Assembly: GCA_964615335.1 (NCBI GenBank)
Contig: CAZTMT010000008.1
Span: 62,001 to 126,000 of the forward strand
Source of the DNA: HR10 sp964615335
GTDB lineage: Bacteria > Acidobacteriota > Blastocatellia > HR10
Direction: 5' to 3'
Length of the DNA stretch: 64,000 nt
Made by a program: the position numbers and the translations under genes. Every line of letters begins with the position of its first letter. Position 1 is the first letter of the stretch. Of this stretch, positions 49,415-58,362 are shown in pieces. The notes beneath the pieces are model-generated. The model saw nothing but the letters and a program-made list of their open reading frames with translations, ran no database searches and was not told where the DNA came from.

Positions 49415-51811
49415 TCACCGAAGCCGCGAAGAACGATCGAGAAAGGGGGGATCTTTCGGCTCACTTCTCGGGGAGAGAGGAAGCTCGATGATAAATGTCG
49501 CTCCGCGTCCCTCTTCGCTCACGGCGTAGATCTCTCCTCCGTGCTCCTTGATGATCCCGTAGCAGATGGAGAGCCCCAGGCCGGTGCCCACTCCCGGAGG
49601 CTTCGTCGTGAAGAAGGGATCGAAGATGCGCGGCAGATGGGAGGCCGGAATGCCCGGTCCATCATCGGTGAAGCGAATCTCGATGACCTCATCGGAAGGG
49701 TCCCCCTCGCTGGACAGCTTCCGACGCGTCTCGATGAGCAGCGTCCCGTGACCGCGTGCTTCTCGGACAGCGTGTTCGGCATTGAGGATAATGTTGGAGA
49801 AGACCTGTTGCAGGAGATTCCGATCAGCTCGAATGAGCGGGAGATCCGGTGAGAGATTGGTCCTCACGCGCAACGGGCTCATCGGAGTGTGGAGCCGATA
49901 GGCTTCGAGCGCCGCCCGAATCACCTCGTTGAGATCTATGACCTCCTTCTCCGGGCGATAGAAGCGGGCGAAGGTGAGGAGATTCTGGATGACCTTCTTC
50001 GCGCGCTGGGCTTGCTCCCGGATCGTGTGGAGATCGCGCTGTGCTCTCTCACTCAAGGGCTCCTGAGTGAGAAGGAGTTCGGCGTAGCCGAGCACGCTGG
50101 TGAGGGGATTGTTCAGCTCGTGGGCGACGCCGGAGACGAAGCGTTCCAGAGCCGTGAGCTTCTCCTCCTGAAGGGGTGTCTCCGGGGGATGGTCCTTCCG
50201 GGTTTCGAGGATCAGGCAGAGGGCGGGCTTGCCTTCGTAGACGATCGGGCGGACGATCGCCTGGACGGCGATTTCGCCTCCGCCTTTTCGCCTCAGATGC
50301 AATTGAGCCGCGCGTGGCGTCTTCTCCGAGGCCTCCCGTTCCAGAAGGGTTCGAGCGCGGTCTCGTTCCTCCTCCGAAAAGAGATCCAGGACACTCTCAA
50401 GGGCCAGAAGCTCTCCCCGAGAGAGCCCGGTGAGTTCAGCCATCCGGCGATTGGCTTCGCGAAGGCGCTTGTCCTGAAGAATCGCGAAACCCTCTTCCAG
50501 AACGTCCAGCGCCGCGCCGTAGGCGTGGATCTGCGCGCTCGCTCGTTCGAGATGCTCTCGAAGCTCTTCGACCGTCCGCACGGTGTGCAGATGCAGAGCG
50601 AGGTGATCCGCGATCACCTGAAGCAAGGCGACATCCTCCTGATCGAAGGCATCCTGACGATCGCTCTCGATGCTGAGGACTCCCAGAGTCCGTCCCTCAC
50701 ATCTCATGGCGAGATCCAGTTGCGCTTTCGTCTCGGCATGAGCGCGGACGAAGCGAGGTTCCGCGGAGACGTCATTGGCCAGAAGGACCTCGCCGTGGCG
50801 GGCGACCCATCCGAGCGTGCCGACGTAGATGCTGTGCCGATAGCCCGGCGAGAGGGGACGAGCATACCGGCTCCGGATCGCCGCGAGGATCAATTCCTGG
50901 GCCGATTCGTCGAGAAGAAAGACAGAGACGGTTGGAAAGCCGAAGGCCTCCTGAAGGAGGCGGCAGGCTTCCGAGAGGATTTCGCGTGTGCGTTCCGAGG
51001 TCGCGGGGGCTCTCTCCTGCAGAAGGCAGGGGACTGACACAGCGGCCAGCATCTTCAGAATGCGAGCGGCTCGATGCCAGCGCTCCGCTCGGTGGCTCTC
51101 GCGCTCCCGCTCCGCAGCCAGATGTTCGTATCGGCGAGCCCTTGCGATCGCCGTCCCCAGCAGATCTCCCAGCGCCGAGAAGAAAGCCGAACTATACTCG
51201 GCCAGAGAAAGGCGGGGCGTCTGCTGCCGAGGGCTCTCCGGGCGCGGTTCCCGAGAAGGCCCTTCGCCCGAGAGGACGTGCGCGGAGTTTCGACCCAAAA
51301 GCAGCAGCACGCCCAGCGTCTGCTCCTCCGCGCGAAGCGGGATGAGGAGAAAGGAGTGAAATCCGGCGCGTTGCATCAGGTTCCGGTAAAGAGGCGGGCG
51401 GCTCGTTGAGAACTCGATGAAGAGAGGGGCTCCCAGGGCAGCCGCCTCCCCAATGGGACCTTCGCCCAGGGGAACGCGCGCGAGCATCTCGGTGAAGCTC
51501 GGGGGAATTCCTCGATGAACCCGAAGGTGCAAGGTGGAGCGATCCGTCGGGCCCACCGGAGCGCGCGAGCCGGAGTCCGGAAGTTCCTCCCGCAGGTAGA
51601 TCGCTCCGGCTTCAAAAGGGAGAAACGTCAGAAGATCCTCGATGGCCGTTCGGAGCAGGGTCTCCAGATCCCGCGCGCGCGCCGCTGCCGCTCCCATCGC
51701 GCTCAGGACGGCCAATTGTCGAGCGCACTGGAGAATTTCGATCCCCCGCTGAAGAATCTGCTCGTGCGGTGCCGTGGCGATGAGCCGGTCTTCGTGAGCC
51801 GGTGAATGCAT
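49415..51811 (-). CDS. Soluble sensor histidine kinase, GAF-GAF-PAS-HisKA-HATPase
   Basis: 798 residues; start set at ATG 51811 since GAGGGGG lies 5 bases upstream (the adjacent ATG 51814 is too close). No membrane span. Domains in order: GAF (about 25-230), GAF (about 270-430), PAS (about 445-540), HisKA with H564 in G-V-A-H-E-L-N-N-P-L-T-S-V-L-G-Y, and HATPase_c with N-I-I-L-N-A-E-H-A, D-D-G-P-G-I-P, G-T-G-L-G-L-S-I-C. It should sense a cytoplasmic ligand or redox signal. No response regulator adjoins it, but the PocR-HisKA-REC protein on the other side of the TPR gene has a free receiver domain and could be a target. Confidence 0.9.
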   Translation of the reverse strand: MHSPAHEDRLIATAPHEQILQRGIEILQCARQLAVLSAMGAAAARARDLETLLRTAIEDLLTFLPFEAGAIYLREELPDSGSRAPVGPTDRSTLHLRVHRGIPPSFTEMLARVPLGEGPIGEAAALGAPLFIEFSTSRPPLYRNLMQRAGFHSFLLIPLRAEEQTLGVLLLLGRNSAHVLSGEGPSREPRPESPRQQTPRLSLAEYSSAFFSALGDLLGTAIARARRYEHLAAERERESHRAERWHRAARILKMLAAVSVPCLLQERAPATSERTREILSEACRLLQEAFGFPTVSVFLLDESAQELILAAIRSRYARPLSPGYRHSIYVGTLGWVARHGEVLLANDVSAEPRFVRAHAETKAQLDLAMRCEGRTLGVLSIESDRQDAFDQEDVALLQVIADHLALHLHTVRTVEELREHLERASAQIHAYGAALDVLEEGFAILQDKRLREANRRMAELTGLSRGELLALESVLDLFSEEERDRARTLLEREASEKTPRAAQLHLRRKGGGEIAVQAIVRPIVYEGKPALCLILETRKDHPPETPLQEEKLTALERFVSGVAHELNNPLTSVLGYAELLLTQEPLSERAQRDLHTIREQAQRAKKVIQNLLTFARFYRPEKEVIDLNEVIRAALEAYRLHTPMSPLRVRTNLSPDLPLIRADRNLLQQVFSNIILNAEHAVREARGHGTLLIETRRKLSSEGDPSDEVIEIRFTDDGPGIPASHLPRIFDPFFTTKPPGVGTGLGLSICYGIIKEHGGEIYAVSEEGRGATFIIELPLSPRSEPKDPPFLDRSSRLR

Positions 51812-51929
51812 CATATCCCCCTCTCGCTTCCATTGGAAGAGCTGTCCCCGGCGGAGATTCCGGAAGATGAGGGCTCCCTTGGGCGGACGTGCTTTCGCTC
51901 GATCTGCGGAACCGTCGCATCGCGAGCGT

Positions 51930-51958
51930 AGTATGACCAAAGGGAGGGCGCCCGTCAA
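51930..51958 (-). promoter_or_regulatory. Promoter of the histidine kinase gene
   Basis: On the minus strand TTGACG (51953-51958), 17-base spacer, CATACT (51930-51935). Confidence 0.6.
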
Positions 51959-52003
51959 GAGGATTTTTCGCCGCGCGGGATCGGCCTGAGCCGAAGAGGC
52001 GCG

Positions 52004-52032
52004 TTGACGGATTCGGGGAGAGAGCCTATAAT
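52004..52032 (+). promoter_or_regulatory. Promoter of the marR-CDGSH-yceI operon
   Basis: TTGACG (52004-52009), 17-base spacer, consensus TATAAT (52027-52032). The palindrome at 52035-52050 lies over the expected transcript start. Confidence 0.85.
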
Positions 52033-52034
52033 TT

Positions 52035-52050
52035 CGTTTCAATTCAAACG
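52035..52050 (+). promoter_or_regulatory. Palindromic operator, probably for the MarR-family regulator
   Basis: CGTTT-c-AATT-c-AAACG is a 16-base dyad with one mismatched pair in each half. It lies 2 bases after the -10 box and 15 bases before GTG 52066. MarR proteins usually repress their own operon by binding such AT-centred dyads, which fits this placement. Confidence 0.65.
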
Positions 52051-52065
52051 ATCGGGTCAGATCCT

Positions 52066-52539
52066 GTGGGGACGCACTATCGAGGGACCGAACAGGAAGT
52101 CCGGGCGTTGAACGCCTACATCAAGCTCATGCGGGCGGCCGAATCGGTCGCCGCGCGCGTCAGCGAGCATCTGCCCCGCGCGGGAATAACGCTCTGTCAG
52201 TTCGGCGTCCTGGAAGCCCTCTATCATCTGGGGCCGCTCTCGCATCACGAGCTTTGCCGCAAGCTCCTGCGGAGCGGAGGGAACATCACGACCGTCGTGC
52301 GAAACCTCATGCAGCGGGGTCTGGTGCGCCAGAGGCGCTCGACCTCCGATCGCCGCGTCGTCATCGTGGAGCTCACGGCCAAGGGACGGCGGGTGATCGC
52401 CCGCCTGTTCCCGCGCCATGTCGCCGCCATCGTGCGGGAGATGAACGCGCTGACAGCCCAGGAGCAGGAGGAGCTGGGGCGACTGTGTCGCAAGCTTGGA
52501 CTCCGCGAAGGAGGGAATCCTTCGCCATCTCTTTCCTGA
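52066..52539 (+). CDS. MarR-family transcriptional regulator
   Basis: 157 residues from GTG 52066. Winged helix-turn-helix: L-C-Q-F-G-V-L-E-A-L-Y-H-L-G-P-L-S-H-H-E-L, the recognition helix S-G-G-N-I-T-T-V-V-R-N-L, and the wing with R-S-T-S-D-R-R-V-V-I-V-E-L-T. It resembles MarR proteins found beside DoxX/YceI genes. The single Cys (in T-L-C-Q-F) near the N-terminal helix might allow thiol sensing. It probably controls itself, the CDGSH protein and the YceI protein. Confidence 0.92.
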   Translation: MGTHYRGTEQEVRALNAYIKLMRAAESVAARVSEHLPRAGITLCQFGVLEALYHLGPLSHHELCRKLLRSGGNITTVVRNLMQRGLVRQRRSTSDRRVVIVELTAKGRRVIARLFPRHVAAIVREMNALTAQEQEELGRLCRKLGLREGGNPSPSLS

Positions 52540-52551
52540 GGAGGAACGCCT

Positions 52552-52788
52552 ATGAGTGAACCGGTCATCGCTTTCAAGAGACCAGCGGTTGTGACGTTGG
52601 AGCCAGGAACATATTACTGGTGCCGCTGCGGACGCTCGCAGAATCAGCCGTTTTGCGACGGATCGCATAAGGGGACAGACTTCACGCCCCTTCGCTTTGA
52701 GATCACTGAACAGAGGCAGATCGCTCTCTGCCAGTGCAAGCACACGCGAAATGCGCCCTACTGCGACGGGACGCATAAGACCTTGTGA
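52552..52788 (+). CDS. Dual CDGSH iron-sulfur protein
   Basis: 78 residues with GAGGAGG upstream. Two 2Fe-2S CDGSH sites: C24-x-C26-x8-C35-D-G-S-H39 and C60-x-C62-x8-C71-D-G-T-H75. Small dual-CDGSH proteins (related to mitoNEET and Miner2) carry redox-labile clusters with one His ligand and are linked to redox sensing or cluster transfer. It lies 12 bases after marR, and its stop lies 11 bases before the yceI start. Confidence 0.93.
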   Translation: MSEPVIAFKRPAVVTLEPGTYYWCRCGRSQNQPFCDGSHKGTDFTPLRFEITEQRQIALCQCKHTRNAPYCDGTHKTL

Positions 52789-52799
52789 GGGGGGAGAAG

Positions 52800-53408
52800 A
52801 TGAAAGCTCTTCGTATCTTGACGGCAAGCCTAGCGATTGCGCTCTCGTGCGCTCCGGCCTGGAGCGCGGATGAGTTCGTGATAGATTCCGTGCACAGCTC
52901 CATCGAGTTCTCCGTTCGCCACATGATGGTGACGAACGTGCGGGGGAGATTCCGCGAGTTCTCCGGGACGATCTTCTACGACGACAAGGACATCACGAAG
53001 TCGTCGGTGCGCGTCACGATCAAGACGGCGAGCATAGATACGGGGAACGAGAATCGGGACAACCATCTGCGAAGCCCGGACTTCCTGGACGCGGCGAAGT
53101 ACCCGGAAATCACCTTCGTGAGCACGCGGATCGAGAAGCGGGGTGAGGACTACGTGTGCATCGGCACGCTGACCATCCGCGGGGTCTCTCGTGAGGTAGC
53201 TCTTCCGTTCCGAATCTTCGGCGTGGTGAAGGACCCGCGGGGAAGCACGCGAATGGGCGTCGAAGCCGGGCTCACGATCAATCGGCTCGATTATGGGGTC
53301 TCCTGGAGTCGCGCTCTCGAAGGGGGAGGATTGGTCGTCGGAAACGAGGTGAAGATCGAGCTGAACGTCCAGGCCATCCGGCGCGCAGCTCCGGCGTCCT
53401 CCCAGTGA
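52800..53408 (+). CDS. YceI family periplasmic protein
   Basis: 202 residues from ATG 52800 (run GAGGGGGGAG directly before); an in-frame GTG at 52785 overlaps the previous stop. Signal peptide at 1-23 (A-W-S-A cleavage site). Mature YceI lipocalin-like domain: D-S-V-H-S-S-I-E-F-S-V-R-H-M-M, V-R-G-R-F, D-N-H-L-R-S-P-D-F-L-D-A, G-T-L-T-I-R-G-V-S-R-E-V. It binds isoprenoid or other amphiphiles and is often induced by stress. Third gene of the MarR operon. Confidence 0.94.
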   Translation: MKALRILTASLAIALSCAPAWSADEFVIDSVHSSIEFSVRHMMVTNVRGRFREFSGTIFYDDKDITKSSVRVTIKTASIDTGNENRDNHLRSPDFLDAAKYPEITFVSTRIEKRGEDYVCIGTLTIRGVSREVALPFRIFGVVKDPRGSTRMGVEAGLTINRLDYGVSWSRALEGGGLVVGNEVKIELNVQAIRRAAPASSQ

Positions 53409-53689
53409 GGGGAGCAGGCGCGCGGTTCGAGAGAGCTTCTCCGTGACGGTCCATAGCGGGGGAGACGTTCCCGAGGGAGACCTCTGGGGCTGGCCTCCGT
53501 AAGGAACACTTCACCGCATGGGCCGGTTTCCTCCTGAAGACCGTAAGAAGTCCTTTCGTCTGCCCGGAAGGAAGCAGGGGGTGTCTTCCTCATGGGCGCT
53601 GGCCCTTGAAGAGATCGGGGAGTGGACTTTTCTCCAGGGGAACGAACTTCTGGGAGTTCCGAAGGCCGTGGGGGGGATTTAGAAGGGGA

Positions 53690-53719
53690 TTGCCTGTGCT
53701 CCTTCCTTCATGATATGCT
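53690..53719 (+). promoter_or_regulatory. Promoter of the TonB-dependent receptor gene
   Basis: TTGCCT (53690-53695), 18-base spacer, TATGCT (53714-53719). The expected transcript start lies at about 53726. Confidence 0.6.
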
Positions 53720-53725
53720 TGGGGC

Positions 53726-53750
53726 CGGCCTTCTCCTGGGGGGAAGGCCG
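53726..53750 (+). promoter_or_regulatory. 5' leader hairpin
   Basis: CGGCCTTC (53726-53733) and GAAGGCCG (53743-53750) form an 8-base stem with a 9-base loop at the predicted 5' end of the receptor mRNA. Such hairpins can protect mRNA from 5' decay. No ligand-binding riboswitch pattern was recognised. Confidence 0.5.
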
Positions 53751-53777
53751 ATCCCAAACTAAACTAAGGAGGGAGAT

Positions 53778-56700
53778 ATGGGCGGGCAGACATGGAGGCT
53801 TTCCCTGGGAATCCCCTTGGTAGCGGTGGCGCTTGTCCTCGGAGTGGCTCTCTCCAGCGTGGGGGCTCAGCACCCGACCGGGAGCATCGAGGGGACTGTC
53901 ACGGATCCGACAGGAGCTGTTGTCCCCAATGCTGCGGTGAAGATCACGGAGGTCGCCACCGGGCGGGTCATTCCGTTGACGACGGATGCGGCAGGGGTCT
54001 ACATCGTGCGAAACCTCCTGCCGGGTGTCTATAAAGTCGAAGTCTCTGCCCCGGGATTCACACCGGGGGTACTCGAAGTGACGGTTTTCGTCGGCCAGGT
54101 GGCTCGAGGGGACATCTCGCTGAAGGTCGCTGGAGTCGCGGCTGAAGTGGAGGTCGTGGCCATCCCGGAAGCTCAGGTGGATACGATCCGCCATCAGGTG
54201 GATGGGGTGATCCGAGCACGAGAGATTGATCGGCTTCCCTTGAACGCACGTAATTTCCTGGAACTGGCTCGGCTGGAACCGGGAGTGATCGTTCGCGATG
54301 GAGGGACTATTGATCCCACGAAGGTGAATGCCTACCGAGTGGTGGGCGTGGCCGGTCGTGGGGGAACGGGCACGCGCGTTCAGGTTGACGGTATTGACGT
54401 CACCGACGAGATGGTCGGATCAACCGTGTTGAATGTCTCCGATGACGCCGTGGCGGAATTTCAACTGACGCGCTCCTCGTTGGACCTTTCGACATCCCTG
54501 ACGGCTTCGGGAGCCGTGAGCATCGTGACTCGCAGTGGGGGGAACGATGTCCACGGGAGCTTCTTCTATTTCGGGCGGAATCAACGGCTCTCGGCGATCC
54601 CTCAACCCACCAGCCCGCGGCCGAATCCTCCCTTCCATCGCCATCAGCTCGGATATCGGGCCGGAGGTCCCTTCGTGAAGGACAAGCTCTTTTGGTTCTC
54701 CAACTGGGAGCGCTTCTTTCAAGCGGATGAGTTCGAGATCGCGCCGGGGCGCGGCGTGGCCGTGTGGTTCCCCCAGATGGCGGGCCGAACGAGTCTTCCT
54801 CTGGGGATTCGCTACGTGACCGAGCGCGTGGATTGGAATATCGGGAGTGCGGCGCGCGCCTTCTATCGGTTCAGCCACAGTTGGGATGAGTCCACCGGAG
54901 GGACGGGTCCTTCCCCCTTCCAGAATGTGGATTGGACCAATGTCTCAGTTGTCGGACTGGATGTCACCAAGGGGCGCGTGACTCACTCCTATCGCTTCGG
55001 GTACGTCAATTTCAACAACCGCATCGAGAGCCGGGAGCTTCACCCGTGGACCTTCCCGCGCACGTCTCAGGGAGTCCCCTACTTCCTGGACATCACCGGC
55101 TTGGGACCCAATAGTCTGGCTCCACAAGCGACCTATCAGGATAACTTCGACAACAAGTACGACGGAAGCTGGGTCTATGGCAGTCATACGATTCGGTTCG
55201 GGGGACAGATCACGCGCTTCGTTCAGGGTGTGTTCGCGAATTTCGCCGGACCGCTTCAGATCAACGGAGATTTCACCACGGGGCCCGGAGGCACGCGCGA
55301 TCAGGTGATCGCGCGGGGAGGGAATCCGCAGGATCCCCTGGAGTATCCCCTGGTGAATTTCACGACGGGTCCTCAGAACGGATTCTTCACGGTCGCTCCG
55401 GCTCACAACATGCCTCACGGGGGACACTTCAATACGCGCTTGGCTTGGTATGTGGGTGACACCTGGCGCGCGCGGCGAAATCTGACACTCAATTACGGCG
55501 TTCGGTGGAACTACGACACCGGATATTTCAATGACGAGGTCAAGCGCGTGAAGATTCGGCGTCCGGCCGTGCTCTCGCTCTTCACCCCGGCGGGGACGCG
55601 CTCTCCCAAGATGCCCAAGGACCGCTTCAGCCCAACCTTCGGCTTCGCCTGGGACCCGATCGGAGATGCCAAGACCTCCATCCGCGGGGGCTTCTATCTC
55701 GCCTACGAGATCAACATCAAGAACAACACCCTCTTTGACCAGTTCGCTCTGATTCCGCCGGGCATTGGTCCCGATGTCTATGACATCACGTTCGTCGCGG
55801 GTCCGGATGGGCGACCGATTGATATTGGGCCGCAGCCGGGATTCCCGCAGGGCTTTCCCGGCGGAGATTACACCTCGCTCATCGGCCGGAGGATCAAGGA
55901 CGTCCTGGATATTCTCGGGAAGATCCATCTGGCTGTGCAGGCCGCCTATGCGGGATATCAATTCGATCCCACGCGCGGGCCGTCTCTGTTCGAGCTGAGT
56001 CGCGGGGTCACATTTGGTTTCCTCATCCCCGGTGACTTTCGCATCCCCTATTCGATGCAGTTCAATATTGGGGTGCAACGCGAGCTGGCTCCGGGGACGG
56101 TCCTCACGGTCGATTATATTCGGAATCGAGGGGTGGGCATGCCGTTTCTGGGCGTAGACATGGAGTGTCGCCGCTGCGCCGATACTCTGGATGTCGCGGC
56201 AGCTCGCGCTCAGGTCAATCGCGTGCTCGGAGGGTTGACTGTGGATCAGTGGATCGCGGCGAACCCGGGACGGACGATCGCTGCCTTCGGCCTGGCCAGC
56301 GATGCGATCTTCATCGGACGGACGCGCGAGTTCACACGCGCGCGCATCATGCAGGGAGGCTTCTCCCTCTATCACGGACTGCAGGCGAAACTGGTCGGAC
56401 GACTCACGCGCAAGCTCGGCTTTGTGCGCGAGTTGAGCTATCTGGTCTCTTACGCCCTGGGGCGCAGCGAAGCGACCAACGGGTCCAATCGCGTCGAGTT
56501 CCTCAACAACGCCATCAACAAGAGGAACATGAATGCGAAAGAGGTGTTCGGTCCCATCGGGCTCGATCGGACGCACATTCTGACGGTCGGGGCCGTCTTG
56601 ACGATTCCCGGAGGCCTTCAGTTCAGCCAGATCTGGTCCTTCCAGACGGCCGGTCCGGTGAACCTCTTCGTCCCGACTCTGGGAGCGGTCACAGGGGCCA

Positions 56701-57257
56701 ATACGCTCTTCACGACCGATCTCAACGGGGATGGAACCATTGGAACCACACCTCAAGTGGACGTTCTGCCGGGCACGCGCATTGGAGACTTCGGGCGCAA
56801 GATCAAAAGCTGGCGCGATCTGAATCGCGTCATTCAAGCGTTCAACCAGAACTTCGCGGGCAAGCTGACTCCGGCCGGTCAAGCTCTTGTGCGCGCCGGG
56901 ATCTTCACCGAGGAGCAGCTCCGCAAGTTGGGAGCGGTCATTCAACCGATCCCGCTCGTTCCGGAGAATAACCCATGGCCCTTCCACAACGTGTTCAATC
57001 TGGATCTGCGGATCACCCGACCCATTCAGATCGAAGATGCGAAGATCGTCAGGAACCTCCGGATCGAGCCGTATTTCGAAGCCTTCAACGTCTTCAACCG
57101 AAGGAGCGTTGGAGGATACCCGGCCACCTTAGGAGGAGGATTCGGGGCCTTTAATTTCGATTACGCGAGAACGGGACAGTTGGGTGAACTGCGGAGCGCT
57201 CGGGGATATCTGCAAGATCCGCGCATTCTGCAATTCGGTTTCCGCGTCGAATTCTGA
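53778..57257 (+). CDS. TonB-dependent receptor, Oar-like, complete
   Basis: 1159 residues; AAGGAGGGAG precedes ATG. Signal peptide at 1-30. Carboxypeptidase-regulatory-like beta-sandwich at about 33-120 (G-S-I-E-G-T-V-T-D-P-T-G-A-V-V-P-N-A, T-T-D-A-A-G-V-Y). Plug domain at about 140-260 (R-L-P-L-N-A-R-N-F-L-E-L, V-D-G-I-D-V-T-D). The rest is a long barrel with a final F-R-V-E-F. Such Oar-like proteins are expanded in Acidobacteriota and take up large substrates or aid surface functions; the ligand is unknown. It has its own promoter and a strong terminator. Confidence 0.93.
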   Translation: MGGQTWRLSLGIPLVAVALVLGVALSSVGAQHPTGSIEGTVTDPTGAVVPNAAVKITEVATGRVIPLTTDAAGVYIVRNLLPGVYKVEVSAPGFTPGVLEVTVFVGQVARGDISLKVAGVAAEVEVVAIPEAQVDTIRHQVDGVIRAREIDRLPLNARNFLELARLEPGVIVRDGGTIDPTKVNAYRVVGVAGRGGTGTRVQVDGIDVTDEMVGSTVLNVSDDAVAEFQLTRSSLDLSTSLTASGAVSIVTRSGGNDVHGSFFYFGRNQRLSAIPQPTSPRPNPPFHRHQLGYRAGGPFVKDKLFWFSNWERFFQADEFEIAPGRGVAVWFPQMAGRTSLPLGIRYVTERVDWNIGSAARAFYRFSHSWDESTGGTGPSPFQNVDWTNVSVVGLDVTKGRVTHSYRFGYVNFNNRIESRELHPWTFPRTSQGVPYFLDITGLGPNSLAPQATYQDNFDNKYDGSWVYGSHTIRFGGQITRFVQGVFANFAGPLQINGDFTTGPGGTRDQVIARGGNPQDPLEYPLVNFTTGPQNGFFTVAPAHNMPHGGHFNTRLAWYVGDTWRARRNLTLNYGVRWNYDTGYFNDEVKRVKIRRPAVLSLFTPAGTRSPKMPKDRFSPTFGFAWDPIGDAKTSIRGGFYLAYEINIKNNTLFDQFALIPPGIGPDVYDITFVAGPDGRPIDIGPQPGFPQGFPGGDYTSLIGRRIKDVLDILGKIHLAVQAAYAGYQFDPTRGPSLFELSRGVTFGFLIPGDFRIPYSMQFNIGVQRELAPGTVLTVDYIRNRGVGMPFLGVDMECRRCADTLDVAAARAQVNRVLGGLTVDQWIAANPGRTIAAFGLASDAIFIGRTREFTRARIMQGGFSLYHGLQAKLVGRLTRKLGFVRELSYLVSYALGRSEATNGSNRVEFLNNAINKRNMNAKEVFGPIGLDRTHILTVGAVLTIPGGLQFSQIWSFQTAGPVNLFVPTLGAVTGANTLFTTDLNGDGTIGTTPQVDVLPGTRIGDFGRKIKSWRDLNRVIQAFNQNFAGKLTPAGQALVRAGIFTEEQLRKLGAVIQPIPLVPENNPWPFHNVFNLDLRITRPIQIEDAKIVRNLRIEPYFEAFNVFNRRSVGGYPATLGGGFGAFNFDYARTGQLGELRSARGYLQDPRILQFGFRVEF

Positions 57258-57267
57258 GGCGGGCTCT

Positions 57268-57307
57268 CTCGGGAGATCGGGGGGCTGCCCGATCTCCCGA
57301 GTTTTCC
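57268..57307 (+). terminator. Strong rho-independent terminator
   Basis: CTCGGGAGATCGGG (57268-57281) and CCCGATCTCCCGAG (57288-57301) form a perfect 14-base stem with a 6-base loop, followed by TTTTCC. It ends the receptor transcript. Confidence 0.95.
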
Positions 57308-57399
57308 GCCCCTGGGAGAAGACAGGACGCTCTTCAGAAGACGTTTTTCCTGTCATATGATGGAGAGCCTCCAGAAAGGGAACCGGGAGGCGTGCGTTC

Positions 57400-58362
57400 T
57401 CAAGATCCAGGGTGGAGGAGTGAAGCCGGGCTTTCGACAGGCGCTTCCGGAGTGGAGCTGCGCCGGCGTCTCACGCTTTCGATGAGCCGGCAGTAGGCGC
57501 AGATATCGCCTGTCGTCGGCTGGCCGCAGCGCGCGCAGGGAGTGAGGGCCGTCTCTTCCGAATCGGCGAAGAGCGCGCGAATCCGGTAAAAGCCATCCAG
57601 AAATCGGCGCTTGGTGCCCGGCGCCTGATGCTCAAGCTGCGCCAGGATGTCTTTGTAGGCGAGCGTCGTCGCCCCCTGCGCATACGGGCATTCGTCTCGG
57701 ACGTAGGCGATCTGATTCACCAGCGCGTAGACCGTCGTCTGCTTCTCAGTGAAATAGACGAAGGGCTTGACCTTCTTCCGCAGCCCTTCGCGCTCCTCCA
57801 GGACGGGATACTGGCGGGCGAGATATCCTCGATTCCAGTTGAGAACGTTCAGGAAGAGGACCGCGACTTCATCGTCCAGATTATGGCCGGTGGCGATCAC
57901 GTCGTATTCGGCTTCCAAAGCGTAGCGGTTCATGAGGTAGCGCTTGATCAATCCGCAGGCCGAGCACGGCTCGCGCGCCGTGATCTCCTTGATCTCCGGG
58001 ATGGGAGCCCCGACCTGCTCGGCCACGCGGACCACATGGAGACGGCGTCCGAGTCTCTCCGAAAGCTCGCGACATCGCTGCCGGGACTGCTCCGAGTAGT
58101 GATCGTCTCCGACGATCCCCAGGTCAATGTAGAAACCGTCGGCCTGGTATCCCAGCGCGTGCAGGGCGTGCCAGAGCGAAAGACTGTCCTTCCCTCCGGA
58201 GACGGCGACCAGAATGCGATCCCGACGGGAGAACATCGCGAACTTCCGGATCGTCCGCTCCGTGTGGTCGAGGAACCAGGGCGAGTAGCACTCGGAGCAG
58301 AGCGCCAGCCGGTGCTCCGGCATGTAGAAGATCGCTTTTTTCGAACACTTCCGACACCTCAT
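57400..58362 (-). CDS. ttuA: tRNA 2-thiolation protein of the TtuA/TtcA/Ctu1 family
   Basis: 320 residues. N-terminal zinc ribbon (C-R-K-C ... C-S-E-C), PP-loop S-G-G-K-D-S-L, the iron-sulfur ligands in P-C-S-A-C-G and D-E-C-P-Y-A, T-G-H-N-L-D-D-E and a C-terminal zinc ribbon (C-A-R-C ... C-A-Y-C). These define TtuA-type enzymes that thiolate a tRNA uridine or ribothymidine (T54 in thermophiles) with sulfur from a ubiquitin-like carrier. The carrier gene lies directly upstream with an ATGA overlap, which favours TtuA over TtcA. Confidence 0.9.
   Translation of the reverse strand: MRCRKCSKKAIFYMPEHRLALCSECYSPWFLDHTERTIRKFAMFSRRDRILVAVSGGKDSLSLWHALHALGYQADGFYIDLGIVGDDHYSEQSRQRCRELSERLGRRLHVVRVAEQVGAPIPEIKEITAREPCSACGLIKRYLMNRYALEAEYDVIATGHNLDDEVAVLFLNVLNWNRGYLARQYPVLEEREGLRKKVKPFVYFTEKQTTVYALVNQIAYVRDECPYAQGATTLAYKDILAQLEHQAPGTKRRFLDGFYRIRALFADSEETALTPCARCGQPTTGDICAYCRLIESVRRRRSSTPEAPVESPASLLHPGS

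Larger units (their letters stand above)
53409..53777 (+). other. Intergenic region before the second TonB-dependent receptor
   Basis: 369 bases. The first 270 hold no clear signal apart from a 54-codon frame (53518-53682) with a weak ribosome binding site and no recognised similarity. The last 90 hold the receptor promoter (53690-53719), a 5' leader hairpin (53726-53750) and a strong AAGGAGGGAG ribosome binding site. Confidence 0.5.

Noticed and set aside
46740..49418. An 892-codon open frame on the minus strand
   Set aside because: Antisense to the PocR-HisKA-REC and TPR genes; low-complexity Arg/Pro/Ser-rich product.
54945..56987. A 680-codon minus-strand frame
   Set aside because: Shadow of the TonB-dependent receptor gene.
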